NCBI RefSeq assembly: GCF_025370755.1
Contig: NZ_JAMXFC010000019.1
Span: 1 to 64,000 of the forward strand
DNA from: Laspinema sp. D2d
GTDB lineage: Bacteria; Cyanobacteriota; Cyanobacteriia; Cyanobacteriales; Laspinemataceae
DNA: 64,000 bases
Direction of reading: 5' to 3'
Below are positions 52,216 to 61,102 of the stretch, in pieces (within the stretch, counting starts at the first letter, position 1; each line of letters begins with the position of its first letter). The notes below the pieces were generated by a model, which did no database searches, was not told the origin of the DNA, and worked only from the letters and a program-made list of their open reading frames with translations. Position numbers and translations under genes: made by a program.

Positions 52216-52668
52216 CTAATTATCATCAGCGAATCGGGAACGACTGTCACTATCAGCGACGGGCCAATCAGCATTTTCTCCACCAATAATCAGGCGTTCA
52301 ATGACTACAAATTCTTGACTGAGGCGATCAAGGGCATTAATGAGAACATCAAGGGCGATCGCATCACTGGTCCCGAGGTCAAACCAGCAGCGTGCCCAGG
52401 TCCCATTATATTCAAAATCTCCCATATTGTGCATCAGCGCCATCAAACTTTTTTCAGCAGTCACCGAATCATACTGCATATAGCTTATTTCTAATCCGGT
52501 GTCCTGAACTTGGAGATTTTCTGCATTAAATCCCCCCAGTTTGCCGAGAAAAAACCAAGAATCGAAGACTTCCTCAACGTACTGTTTTTCACTTTTGCCT
52601 GGACTGGTGCTAAACTCCAACCAGATCCAGACATCAAAGGGGTTAAACTCCCGAAACTCTACTTGCAT
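52216..52668 (-). CDS. DUF3531 family protein
   Basis: 150 residues, start MQVEFREFNPFDVWIWLEFS as in the DUF3531 family of cyanobacteria and plant plastids. Soluble, acidic C-terminal tail. No known function. It is preceded by an intrinsic terminator of the upstream TPR gene, so it is the first gene of its own transcript, perhaps with the Nudix gene. Confidence 0.85.
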   Translation of the reverse strand: MQVEFREFNPFDVWIWLEFSTSPGKSEKQYVEEVFDSWFFLGKLGGFNAENLQVQDTGLEISYMQYDSVTAEKSLMALMHNMGDFEYNGTWARCWFDLGTSDAIALDVLINALDRLSQEFVVIERLIIGGENADWPVADSDSRSRFADDN

Positions 52669-52704
52669 ATTTCTCTTTCTCTACATCAAGGGGAGATTAA
52701 AGGT

Positions 52705-52749
52705 CAAAAAACCGACGTTTAATAGATTAACATATCTAGGCGTCGGTTT
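52705..52749 (-). terminator. Intrinsic terminator downstream of TPR gene
   Basis: Read on the minus strand, AAACCGACG and CGTCGGTTT make a 9-bp stem with a 23-base AT-rich loop, followed by a T-run. It lies ~125 bp after the TPR-protein stop and before the DUF3531 start. Confidence 0.65.
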
Positions 52750-52773
52750 ATTCTTGTTCAATCAGTGGCCGAA

Positions 52774-52841
52774 GAAAGCAGGTTTCACCGCCCCGAAGAT
52801 TTATGGCGGATTCCCAGAATTTTTATCAAGAAACCTGCTTT
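52774..52841. repeat. Long-loop inverted repeat next to TPR gene
   Basis: AAAGCAGGTTTC (52775-52786) pairs with GAAACCTGCTTT (52830-52841), a 12-bp perfect stem with a 43-base insert, then TTAACTTTTT on the plus strand. Together with the adjacent terminator it gives two hairpins in a row. Confidence 0.55.
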
Positions 52842-52874
52842 TTAACTTTTTCGAGGGAGAGGGTTTCTAGGTTC

Positions 52875-53801
52875 TCAGGAGGCAGAAGCTAACTCTTGCA
52901 TTTTGCGAACGTTGCGATCGCGTTCTCGTTGCAGTTGCCGTCTTAAAGTTTCGGGAAATTGCTCATTGGCTTGAGCCAGGGCCGTCTGAAAATTAGATTC
53001 AGCTTGTTGCAGCAATTCCATATTATTCAAATCGTTGCCTTTTTTAACTAAGATTTGCCCTTTGAGATAAAACAGTTCTGGATTGTTTGGGGTGATCTCT
53101 AAAGCCCGATTCACTGCTGATAAAGCTTGATCAACCTGCTCTAAATCGCGATAGCCCAAGGCGATTCCCCGATAGGCTAAATAAGAAGGAGCCGCATAAT
53201 TTTCCAGGCGGGCGATCGCATCATCGGCATTGGCAAAGGGTAGATTCACGGCTAACATTAAATCCATGAATCCTTTAATCAGATTCAACTCTGGGTCATT
53301 CGCCTCAATTTTTTCTGCCGCATCAAAATGCTTGAACACTTCTCGCAGTTTAGCCATTGCTTTGGGAACGCCGCGCAATGTTCCTTCCGTACTCAAAATA
53401 TAAGCGCCCTCTAAAAAATGCCCGACAGCTATATAAAGATTGCCGCGTAAGGGATTTTCGGTTAACAAAGATTCGGCAGTGGTGCGAGTGCGGGTTGCAT
53501 AATCATTTAAGCGATCCCAGTCTTCATCTAAATAGGCTAAAGCCCCTTGCATCGCATAGACTAAGGGTTCATTGGGTTCGCTTTGTTCAGCTTGTTGAAG
53601 TTTGCGGAGTGCCTCTTGATAATTTCCCTGTTCAAAGAGGGTTCTAAATGCGGCTTCAGTCTGATCGCCAATTTCATGACGATTTTCGGTGCGGAAGGGG
53701 TCTAAAGCCAGAGTTGGACTGATATTGAAAGTCAAGGCAATCGCCGCAGTGCCTGCGATCGCAGCGAGTAACCGACCCGCCATAGAAAACCGATAGTTCA
53801 T
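52875..53801 (-). CDS. Secreted TPR protein
   Basis: 308 residues. A signal peptide (~1-32, MAGRLLAAIAGTAAIALTFN region) sends it to the periplasm or lumen. TPR units are at ~52-85 (ALRKLQQAEQSEPNEPLVYA), ~140-190 and ~205-255 (QALSAVNRALEITPNNPELF). A homologous TPR protein is widespread in cyanobacteria (Sll0314-like), with a role in protein interaction but no established function. Starts divergently from the ABC ATPase gene. Confidence 0.82.
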   Translation of the reverse strand: MNYRFSMAGRLLAAIAGTAAIALTFNISPTLALDPFRTENRHEIGDQTEAAFRTLFEQGNYQEALRKLQQAEQSEPNEPLVYAMQGALAYLDEDWDRLNDYATRTRTTAESLLTENPLRGNLYIAVGHFLEGAYILSTEGTLRGVPKAMAKLREVFKHFDAAEKIEANDPELNLIKGFMDLMLAVNLPFANADDAIARLENYAAPSYLAYRGIALGYRDLEQVDQALSAVNRALEITPNNPELFYLKGQILVKKGNDLNNMELLQQAESNFQTALAQANEQFPETLRRQLQRERDRNVRKMQELASAS

Positions 53802-54106
53802 ACTCTACCTCGTCTGTTTTGCCTCGATGATGCCAAAAAATTCTAAATCCCTATTGAGTCGCGATCGACTCAGGCCGGTTCTTTCCATTTTAGAATCCCA
53901 ATCCCGTTACAGGAGAAGTCCGGACTAAAAAGTGATGTGTTCTACACTAGGCAGGTAGTGACGCCCTGATTAGGGGCAAGTTCCAAACTATTGCACAGTA
54001 GTGTAATCCGGTTAAGTTTGTCAAAATAGAATAGACATCTGAACAGTAGAATGCTGTTGAGTCTGTGCAATCTCGTTTAATCCCCCTATTGTGGACAAGG
54101 GTTTCA
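53802..54106. other. Divergent intergenic region
   Basis: About 305 bp between the TPR gene and the ABC ATPase gene. It contains related motifs GTGTTCTACACT (53937-53948) and CACAGTAGTGTAAT (~53995-54005), possible operator-like repeats. No gene seen. Confidence 0.4.
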
Positions 54107-54781
54107 ATGCTTTATCTGAAAAACCTAACTTACCATCCCACCGCGACTCCCACGCCGATTCTCAAGGCCATTGACCTAGAATTTGCCCCACAACAGTTAG
54201 GCTTGATTATTGGGCCAAGCGGTTCTGGTAAATCCACCTTGTTAGAAATTTTGGGAGGGTTGGCGGAAAAAACCCAAGGTGACATTTTTTGGCGGGATCA
54301 ACTGTTGACTCCCGCCCATTTGCAACAATTAGGGGGGTTGGTGTTTCAGTTCCCTGAACGGCATTTTTGTTGTGGGACCCTGCTGGAGGAGTTGCGCTTA
54401 GGGCATCCAGAACTGGGGTCTGAACGGGTTCATGAGGCCCTCAAAGAAGTGGGTTTGGATGGCTTGTCGTTGCAAACAGCGCCTCAATCCCTCAGTGGTG
54501 GACAGCAACGCCGACTAGCATTGGCAGTACAATTAATCCGGCAGCCTCATTTGCTGTTACTGGATGAACCGACGGCAGGTTTAGATTGGTCCATGCGGCG
54601 CAATTTAGTCATGTTGTTGGCGAAGTTGAAGAAGCATTGGAGTTTGTTGGTGGTGACCCATGATGCGGGGGACTTGTTGGCGATCGCCGATTGCTGTTGG
54701 ACCCTGAATCATGGGGAACTGCAAAGTGTCGAACCGAATAAACTCGCCATCAGCACTCAACTCTCGGTGGTCAGTTCTTGA
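54107..54781 (+). CDS. ABC transporter ATP-binding protein (energy-coupling type)
   Basis: 224 residues from the ATG at 54107, with AAGGG seven bases upstream; a GTG at 54065 would add 14. Walker A GPSGSGKST (~41), signature LSGGQQRR (~131), Walker B LLLLDEPTAGLDW (~150), H-loop VVTHD. The Q-loop region GGLVFQFPERHFCCGTLLEE with QFPE is typical of ECF-type (CbiO/EcfA) ATPases. It would energise uptake of a vitamin or metal together with membrane components not present here; in cyanobacteria such single ATPases are common. Substrate unknown. Confidence 0.85.
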   Translation: MLYLKNLTYHPTATPTPILKAIDLEFAPQQLGLIIGPSGSGKSTLLEILGGLAEKTQGDIFWRDQLLTPAHLQQLGGLVFQFPERHFCCGTLLEELRLGHPELGSERVHEALKEVGLDGLSLQTAPQSLSGGQQRRLALAVQLIRQPHLLLLDEPTAGLDWSMRRNLVMLLAKLKKHWSLLVVTHDAGDLLAIADCCWTLNHGELQSVEPNKLAISTQLSVVSS

Positions 54782-54944
54782 GCGATCGCCCAATTCTAGC
54801 TTTTTATCGCCGGTCTCAATTCCACTGCTAACCCCCGATTTCTGAGAACCCCAGGTTTTTGATCAGGGGTTCGAGTCCTTCTGGAATTCCACCTTACCTC
54901 AACCTCCCCCAGCCCCCAACCTGCTTGTATTTGAACGACTAACT

Positions 54945-55751
54945 ATGAGTGAATCTTACAAACCCCTTCTGCCAGAAAATCTCAAATTATGGGAAAAAAC
55001 GATGAATTGGCAGCCCGATGCAGGTCATCTGCTGGAATTTCAAAGCTTATATGAAGGGATTCTGGAAGGGAATCAATCCCTCAATTTAACTCGGATTACT
55101 GCACCAGATGAGTTTTGGGAAAAGCATCTGTGGGATTCTCTGCGGGGAATTACGCCCTTATTATCTCAACCCTTCGGTTCTGCCTCTGAGGAAGTCTCTT
55201 CGTCCATAACGGAGAGGGTTCCTGGGGAAGGAGGGAAGGGGTCAGTTCGGGCGATCGATATTGGAACTGGGGCGGGTTTTCCGGGGTTGCCGGTGGCGAT
55301 CGCTTGTCCTGAGTGGCAGGTAACTCTCCTGGACTCCACTCGCAAAAAAATTACCTTTCTTCAAAGTTTAATTAACCAGTTGGGGATGGAAAATGCTAAG
55401 GCGATCGTCGGCAGAGTGGAAGATATGGGTCGTGCAGTTGAACATCGGGAACAGTATGATTTTGCCTTCGCGCGGGCGATCGGGCCGACGATGGTTTGTG
55501 CAGAATATGCCCTGCCGTTGCTGAAAGTAGGCGGGTTGGGGATTTTGTATCGCGGTCATTGGACTGAGGAAGAAGCGCAAGTCGTTTCGGCTGGAATTGA
55601 GCAATTGGGTGGGATAGTGGATTTTGTGGAGAAATTCACGACCCCGCTAACGGATAGTGTTCGCACTTGTGTTTATTTGAGAAAGGTTGCACCAACTCGT
55701 CCTGAATTTCCTCGCGCTGTGGGGATACCCGCTCAAAATCCTCTGCTGTAA
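54945..55751 (+). CDS. rsmG: 16S rRNA (guanine527-N7)-methyltransferase
   Basis: 268 residues, about 50 more than E. coli RsmG. Early conserved part NQSLNLTRITAPDEFWEKHL, SAM-binding AIDIGTGAGFPGLPVAIACP (~103-122), then LDSTRKKITFL and FAFARAIG. The enzyme methylates G527 of 16S rRNA. A Ser/Glu/Gly-rich insert (~75-100, SASEEVSSSITERVPGEGGK) precedes the SAM motif, and the last ~15 residues are an extension. It follows the ABC ATPase gene after 160 bp on the same strand. Confidence 0.93.
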   Translation: MSESYKPLLPENLKLWEKTMNWQPDAGHLLEFQSLYEGILEGNQSLNLTRITAPDEFWEKHLWDSLRGITPLLSQPFGSASEEVSSSITERVPGEGGKGSVRAIDIGTGAGFPGLPVAIACPEWQVTLLDSTRKKITFLQSLINQLGMENAKAIVGRVEDMGRAVEHREQYDFAFARAIGPTMVCAEYALPLLKVGGLGILYRGHWTEEEAQVVSAGIEQLGGIVDFVEKFTTPLTDSVRTCVYLRKVAPTRPEFPRAVGIPAQNPLL

Positions 55752-55944
55752 TCGGAGGGCGGACTGTCTCAGGTTGTAGGACATGGGGGAATGTGAGAGT
55801 AGACTGAACAGACGGGCATCTGTAGGAAATAGCCGGTGTTGGTAAGGATTGAGACAGGACTGAAGTTGTTACTCCGACAGCGGGATAACGACTGAATTCG
55901 TTACTATAAATCGGGAGAGGCTGCGGTTTCGGGGTTTTTATGGA

Positions 55945-57423
55945 TTAAGAGGCGGTAACGACGCGATCGCGACCGGCAGCTTTAGCTTGATAGAGGGCGA
56001 CATCGGCGGCACGGAGAACAGCGAGTCCAGTTTTACCATGTTCAGGAAAGCTGGCAACCCCTAAAGAAAGGGTGATGCAGCCGAGGGATTGTCCAGCATA
56101 TTCCACTTGTAATAATTTTATCTTTTTTCGCAATTGTTGGGCCCGCTCTTGAGTAACTATTAAAGGTGCTTCGGGTAAAATTAAAGTAAACTCCTCGCCT
56201 CCATAGCGACAGGGGATATCCGTAGGGCGGATATTTTTTTGGAAAAACTCTCCCAATTGTCGTAAGACTTGATTTCCCGCTTCGTGACCAAAGGTATCAT
56301 TAAATTGTTTAAAGTGATCCACATCGATCATGATCAGGGAGAGGGGATAAGCTTTCAGTTCAGCTTGATAGACTTCCCGTTCCAGGGCTTCTTCTAAATA
56401 GCGGCGATTGTATAAACCTGTTAGGGGGTCGCGGATGCTTTGGTTATGCAGGGTTTCGCGCAATTTTAAATTCGCTAAGGCTAGGGCAATATGTTCCGCA
56501 ACGGTCATGGCTAACAGTTGGGTTGTATTCGATAACGGTCCTTTATCTGGGGCACATAAATAGAGGACGCCTAGGGCTTTTCCTTGAGCCATCATCGGGA
56601 CGCAGCAATATTCAGCGGGTAAGAGATTTTGATGGAGATGTTGACAAATTAATCCATTTTGCATATTCCCGACAAAATGCACCCGCCCCCGTCGCAAAGC
56701 CCAACATTCATTGGGCGCAAATACTTTCTGACTGCTAAAAGTAATCCCCCAACTAGCAACGACATCGAGCAAATTATTGAGGGAGTTAATAATAAAAACG
56801 GCACCGGGAATGTTGGGAAAAAGTAATTTACAGGATTGGGCGATCGCACTGTAGGCTTCTTTAACCGTTAGGCAAGCTTGGAGTAAATCGCTCATTTCAC
56901 TGAGCAAGATTAATTCTCGCTGACGCACTTCTAATTCTAGGGTTTTTTGATGCAATGCTTCTTGGGCTTGCTTGCGTTCCTCAATTTCTTCTAGGGCGCG
57001 ATCGCGCATAGATCGATAATCCTGAAGGCGGCGAGTGAGGTCCGTGACATCTTCGATGGCTAAAAGAGCGTAAAACCCCTGACCCTCAAAAGATTTAACC
57101 CCGGTTACTGTGGTATGTTGGATCCGAAATTCCCCATCGGGAAGAGGGGCTGGAATCAGGTGTTTATGCAGTTGGGAAGAAAAAATAGTGGGAGGACCGC
57201 CTTCAAATACTTGTTGAAGACGGTGGTGATACTTCGGTTGAATTAAATGAGGAAAGCGATCGCCCAAATTCTTGCCCACGATTTCGCTTTTTGAAATTTT
57301 TGTCCAATCCTCTAGGCAACTATTCCAAAACAGAACAATAAAATCTTCCCGCAGGACGCAAGCCCCCACGGGAACTCGGTCGAGAATTCCAAATTTATCC
57401 TCAACCTGTTGGATCTCATTCAT
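55945..57423 (-). CDS. PAS - GAF - GGDEF diguanylate cyclase
   Basis: 492 residues. PAS-like (~10-130, LDRVPVGACVLREDFIVLFW), a helical linker (~140-180), GAF (~175-320, with SWGITFS and GRVHFVGN) and GGDEF (~330-490) with an intact GGEEF motif (~407) in the phrase CRYGGEEFTLILPEAP. No membrane helix; a cytoplasmic c-di-GMP synthase. Its ATG overlaps the stop of the cheC-like gene (ATGA), so it is the third gene of a translationally coupled operon. Confidence 0.9.
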   Translation of the reverse strand: MNEIQQVEDKFGILDRVPVGACVLREDFIVLFWNSCLEDWTKISKSEIVGKNLGDRFPHLIQPKYHHRLQQVFEGGPPTIFSSQLHKHLIPAPLPDGEFRIQHTTVTGVKSFEGQGFYALLAIEDVTDLTRRLQDYRSMRDRALEEIEERKQAQEALHQKTLELEVRQRELILLSEMSDLLQACLTVKEAYSAIAQSCKLLFPNIPGAVFIINSLNNLLDVVASWGITFSSQKVFAPNECWALRRGRVHFVGNMQNGLICQHLHQNLLPAEYCCVPMMAQGKALGVLYLCAPDKGPLSNTTQLLAMTVAEHIALALANLKLRETLHNQSIRDPLTGLYNRRYLEEALEREVYQAELKAYPLSLIMIDVDHFKQFNDTFGHEAGNQVLRQLGEFFQKNIRPTDIPCRYGGEEFTLILPEAPLIVTQERAQQLRKKIKLLQVEYAGQSLGCITLSLGVASFPEHGKTGLAVLRAADVALYQAKAAGRDRVVTAS

Positions 57424-58034
57424 TCTTCCTCACTCTCTTCTATCATCTCTAGGGCTGTTAGTAAGGCATCAAAGGACCCGACCTTAAAAATTAAGATAAT
57501 ATCTCCCGCAATTTGGAGCTGTTCAATGGTAAATCGAGCCTGAGCTAATAACACGGTAGTATTAGGTTCTAATTGCTTAGAACCCAACAAGTGTTCGACC
57601 GTATCTTCTAAATACATGGGTAAGGAATAATTCAGATGCTGTCTGAGCAAATTACTCATGGAACCCATTACCCCATTGATTACAATATTGCCTATTTCCG
57701 TTAAGGTGCCAATTTTGACAGCATCCAAGTCAGGGGTTCCAACTTCCTCATTGGTCAACAAAGCCACTAATTTAGAGGCGCTATCTGTAGGAAAAACAAG
57801 CTGGGCTAGACCACTGAATGAGCCACTAAAGCCAAGGCGTACCGCTGAAACTAGAGAAACTCCCAGACGATTTTCCAGTTCCTGCTTCATTTGCCCGGGG
57901 GAAAACACGCGGATAAATGGAACCTGCAAGCGGATGTGGCACTCAATCATTTCATTGAGGACACTTGCTGCTCTGCCAACACCAATGTTGACCAATTCCT
58001 GCAAGGTATCCAGTTGGTCAACGGTTAAATTCAT
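57420..58034 (-). CDS. cheC: CheC-like phosphatase
   Basis: 204 residues. Two CheC/CheX/FliY active-site motifs with E-x2-N: LQELVNIGVGRAASVLNEM (~9-27) and LTEIGNIVINGVMGSMSN (~109-126). CheC dephosphorylates response regulators, classically CheY. Both flanking overlaps are four-base ATGA junctions, with the receiver gene before it and the GGDEF gene behind. The likely substrate is the receiver protein encoded just upstream. Confidence 0.9.
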   Translation of the reverse strand: MNLTVDQLDTLQELVNIGVGRAASVLNEMIECHIRLQVPFIRVFSPGQMKQELENRLGVSLVSAVRLGFSGSFSGLAQLVFPTDSASKLVALLTNEEVGTPDLDAVKIGTLTEIGNIVINGVMGSMSNLLRQHLNYSLPMYLEDTVEHLLGSKQLEPNTTVLLAQARFTIEQLQIAGDIILIFKVGSFDALLTALEMIEESEEE

Positions 58035-58408
58035 CGCGCATTCTCCTCTGTAAAACCCAATATTTTTTTCAGGGTATTATTCAATTCATCTGGTTTAGGC
58101 GGCTTATTAATCACTGCCTTTGCTCCCAATTCAAAACAGTGTTGACGGGAGGTTTCTTGAATATCCGCTGTTATGACAATCACAGGAATGGTATATTCAT
58201 GCTCTTTTAAAAAGGTTAAAACATCCCATCCGTCAAATTCCGGCATCAATAAATCTAATAAAATACAATCGGGCATTTCTTCATCTAACAGGCCGATCGC
58301 CTCGCGTCCATTGGAGGCTTCTCGGGTAAGGTATCCCTGTTTCTGTAAGGATTTACAGATAACCCGACGGGTAAATTGTGCATCATCTACAATCAAAATT
58401 AACGGCAT
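58031..58408 (-). CDS. Single-domain response regulator
   Basis: 125 residues, only a receiver domain: acidic pair in LIVDDAQFT, phospho-Asp in ILLDLLMPEFDG (~52), Thr/Ala in VIVITAD and the Lys in VINKPPKP (~103). CheY-like. First gene of the REC-CheC-GGDEF operon, with an ATGA overlap to the next gene. The kinase that phosphorylates it is not encoded here. Confidence 0.93.
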   Translation of the reverse strand: MPLILIVDDAQFTRRVICKSLQKQGYLTREASNGREAIGLLDEEMPDCILLDLLMPEFDGWDVLTFLKEHEYTIPVIVITADIQETSRQHCFELGAKAVINKPPKPDELNNTLKKILGFTEENAR

Positions 58409-59091
58409 CGTTCTATTATTTACACCAGAGTAACGGCAAGGTTTATATCCTTTTTTGAGGTCCTTTTTGAATACAAGGTATGAAACATCGGTGCATTGAG
58501 ACGATCCCTCCTACGAGCACCCATTACATTCATTAGAGTAGCGCAATCGTTAGGCGATCGCCTCTCTTAGTCTCAGACAGATCAAGCGCTACATCTGCCG
58601 ATTGAATCACTCCGATCGCAGTGTAAGGTAATTTCCTCTATCAACCTTAAACTATTCTTCATAGCTTGGGGACCTCTTCGGAATCCATCGTTGTATTCCC
58701 GCCATCCCCCCTAAGTCAATCACGCGAGTTAATGATCCCAATCCTCAAGCATCGGTTCAGTGCCATGAAGACAACCGGGTTGGTCTGCAAATAGCTTCGC
58801 TAATTAGCAACAAATTAGGAACAAAAGCCCGGTTTCTGGTCCTACTGACTTAATCTTGTCTGAATGCCCTAGAATTGGGGTGACAACGGATACAAAGCTC
58901 ATCCGGTCAATACCCTTACCCATTGGGACACCGCGTTGCTTCCAGAGCAACCCCAGCCTGAGATGAAAGAATCTGCACCCCGATTTTTCGGATTCCTACC
59001 CGATTCAATTCTTTCTGCTGGGAACTGATTTGACTATCATGGCAGAAAAGCGCAAAGAAAAATTTATTAGTTTGATTAAGGCTAGGGTCTG
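58409..59091. other. 680-bp intergenic region
   Basis: No gene recognised. A CCCGGTTTCTGG motif (58828-58840) belongs to the AAACCCGGTTTCT repeat family also seen at 61838-61910 and 17403-17415. The frames across 59005-59091 are shadows of the next gene. Confidence 0.45.
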
Positions 59092-59652
59092 GTGATCATT
59101 ATTTGTCCGGGAATTCATGATCAGAAGCTGACGGAAAGTTTTGTAGCAAGGTTGCTGCCGAACGGAGACTCGTCGGGTGCAACTCCCCAGGTTTGGATTC
59201 TCCCCCCTTGCGATCGCCCTTACTTTCCCCTGGAAATCTGGCAGTTTTTGCACCAAAGGGGGGCGATCAACTTGTCTAACCTGGCATCCCCTGAACCCCT
59301 GATCTGGATTGGATTCAGCGCTGGAGTCGTGGGGGCGATCGGGGCTGCCTGGGGATTACATTCTCTTCAATGTCCGGTTAAAGCCTTTATTGCCATTGAT
59401 GGCTGGGGGGTGCCCTTATTTGCTCCCTTTCCGATTCACCGAGTCAGTCACGATTATTTTACCCACTGGAGTTCCGCCCTCTTGGGACGAGGATGCGAGA
59501 GTTTCTATGCGGATCCCCCGGTGGACCATTTGGCGTTGTGGAACTCCCCCGAGTCTGCGATCGGTCGGTGTATTCCCCCTGACGGTTCTATCTCGTCACC
59601 CCACCGAACCACAGCGGTAGAATTTGTAAGGTGGGCGATCGCAAGAGGGTGA
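59092..59652 (+). CDS. Small alpha/beta-hydrolase-like protein
   Basis: 186 residues from a GTG. Begins IIICPGIHDQKLTESFVARL; a nucleophile-elbow motif GFSAGVVGAIGAAWGL lies at ~74-89 (G-x-S-x-G); AFIAIDGWGVPLFAP follows and a possible catalytic His sits in VDHLALW (~142). The short length leaves little room for a cap. It resembles a conserved cyanobacterial hypothetical. Ester hydrolysis is possible but not established. Confidence 0.65.
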   Translation: MIIICPGIHDQKLTESFVARLLPNGDSSGATPQVWILPPCDRPYFPLEIWQFLHQRGAINLSNLASPEPLIWIGFSAGVVGAIGAAWGLHSLQCPVKAFIAIDGWGVPLFAPFPIHRVSHDYFTHWSSALLGRGCESFYADPPVDHLALWNSPESAIGRCIPPDGSISSPHRTTAVEFVRWAIARG

Positions 59653-60106
59653 ACCCAGCGGAATGAAGGGGAAATTTTGGCCGTCAGTAAGGAGTAGGAA
59701 GGGTTAGCCGCAGGAAGAAAAAGCGTTGCACGAAAACAGGCGATCGCTGGCTGTCAAAAATACGAGATAATGGCTACAGCAAGAACCAACCGAGGACCGA
59801 CTCCCCGTGCAACGCTACAGGAAGGGAGTAATACAGTTTTTTTGTATGTAAATTTATATTAACTCCAAAAACCATAAGTCAAAAGAATAATTATTTATGA
59901 ATATAATAGACTCAAGTCTATATAGCGACCCTAAATGAATTTGACACTGGATCTAAGCCCCATACCCTTAGAGTGCTGCACCTGGAAGCTATGCCGTTGG
60001 CACAGCCTGCGCGTAAGCGCTATAGCTTTGCATCAAGCTTCGCTATCTCTAGGTCAAACTGATTTAGACGCGCTATATTAAAGGGTTATTCTGAGGAGAA
60101 AGGGCA
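59653..60106. other. Intergenic region with palindromic repeat
   Basis: Between the hydrolase-like and LysR genes. 59987-60046 is a cluster of nested short palindromes: AAGCTAT...ATAGCTT, TGCC-gt-TGGCA-like and GCGCgtaaGCGC, typical of the interspersed GCTATGCC...AAGCGCTATAGC repeats of filamentous cyanobacteria. 59830-59930 is AT-rich. No gene seen. Confidence 0.55.
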
Positions 60107-61039
60107 TTGAAGCAGTCAACCCTGCACCAGCTTAGAGTCTTTGAAGCCGTAGCTCGTCACAAGAGCTTTACTCGTGCTGCTGAAGAACTATTTTTAACGC
60201 AACCCTCGGTTTCGATGCAAGTGAAACAGTTGGCGAAGTCGGTGGGAATGGCACTGTTTGAACAAGTCGGGAAACGGCTGTATTTGACTGAAGCGGGAGA
60301 AGAATTATTAGGGACTTGTCGAGACATTTTTGATCGCCTTTCCCAATTTGAAATGACGGTGGCGGATCTCCAAGGTCTCAAACAGGGACAATTAAAACTG
60401 AGCGTGATTACAACTGCTAAATATGTCATTCCCCGATTACTCGGGCCATTTTGTCAACGCTATCCGGGAATTGATGTCTCCCTCAAGGTGACAAACCATG
60501 AAGGATTGCAAGAACGCCTCAATGATAATCTCGATGATCTGTATATTTTAAGCCAACCTCCGGCAACTCCGGATGTCTTCTGTCATGAGTTTCTGGACAA
60601 TCCCCTGGTGGTGTTGGCACCGATGAGTCATCCCTTGGCATCCCAGAAAAATATCCCGATTGAACGCTTGAATGGAGAGCCATTTATTATGCGCGAACCG
60701 GGTTCGGGAACGAGACAAGCGGTGCAAAAAATGTTTGAAGATCGGGGGGTGGCGGTGAAGGTACGCCTGGATCTGGGAAGTAATGAAGCGATCAAACAGG
60801 CGATCGCTGGAGGATTAGGAATTTCTGTGCTTTCTCGTCATGTTTTGACCCTGGATGGTTGGCAAAATCAACTGACAATTCTGGATGTGGAGGGTTTTCC
60901 CATTCCGCGACAGTGGTATGCCATTTATCCCAGTGGTAAACAACTGTCTGTGGTGGCGCGGACCTTTTTTGAATATCTCCTGAATGAAGGGAAACAGGCG
61001 ATTGAAAGTTCAACGAGACTACACCAGCAGATGGAATGA
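60107..61039 (+). CDS. LysR family regulator, CmpR/RbcR-like
   Basis: 310 residues from a TTG, kept because the family starts MKQ-x-TLHQLRVFEAVARH and no ATG is near; AGGAG lies twelve bases upstream. The winged HTH (~1-62) has SFTRAAEELFLTQPSVSMQV; the effector domain covers ~95-295. Close in pattern to the cyanobacterial CmpR/NdhR/RbcR group that senses carbon metabolites (2-phosphoglycolate, RuBP, 2-oxoglutarate) and controls carbon-uptake or Rubisco genes. No such gene is next to it, so the target is unknown. Confidence 0.9.
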   Translation: MKQSTLHQLRVFEAVARHKSFTRAAEELFLTQPSVSMQVKQLAKSVGMALFEQVGKRLYLTEAGEELLGTCRDIFDRLSQFEMTVADLQGLKQGQLKLSVITTAKYVIPRLLGPFCQRYPGIDVSLKVTNHEGLQERLNDNLDDLYILSQPPATPDVFCHEFLDNPLVVLAPMSHPLASQKNIPIERLNGEPFIMREPGSGTRQAVQKMFEDRGVAVKVRLDLGSNEAIKQAIAGGLGISVLSRHVLTLDGWQNQLTILDVEGFPIPRQWYAIYPSGKQLSVVARTFFEYLLNEGKQAIESSTRLHQQME

Positions 61040-61102
61040 ATCTCCTGTTGCAGCAAAATCCGGCGAACCCATCCCAGGGCGATCGCCGGATTATTCTTGA
61101 CC

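Noticed and set aside
54820-54891. tRNA-like segment: AATTCCA ... GGTTCGAGTCC ... TGGAATT
   Set aside because: The outer 7-bp pairing and a T-loop-like motif exist, but no D-arm or anticodon arm can be formed; the middle folds better as an ACCCC/GGGGT hairpin.
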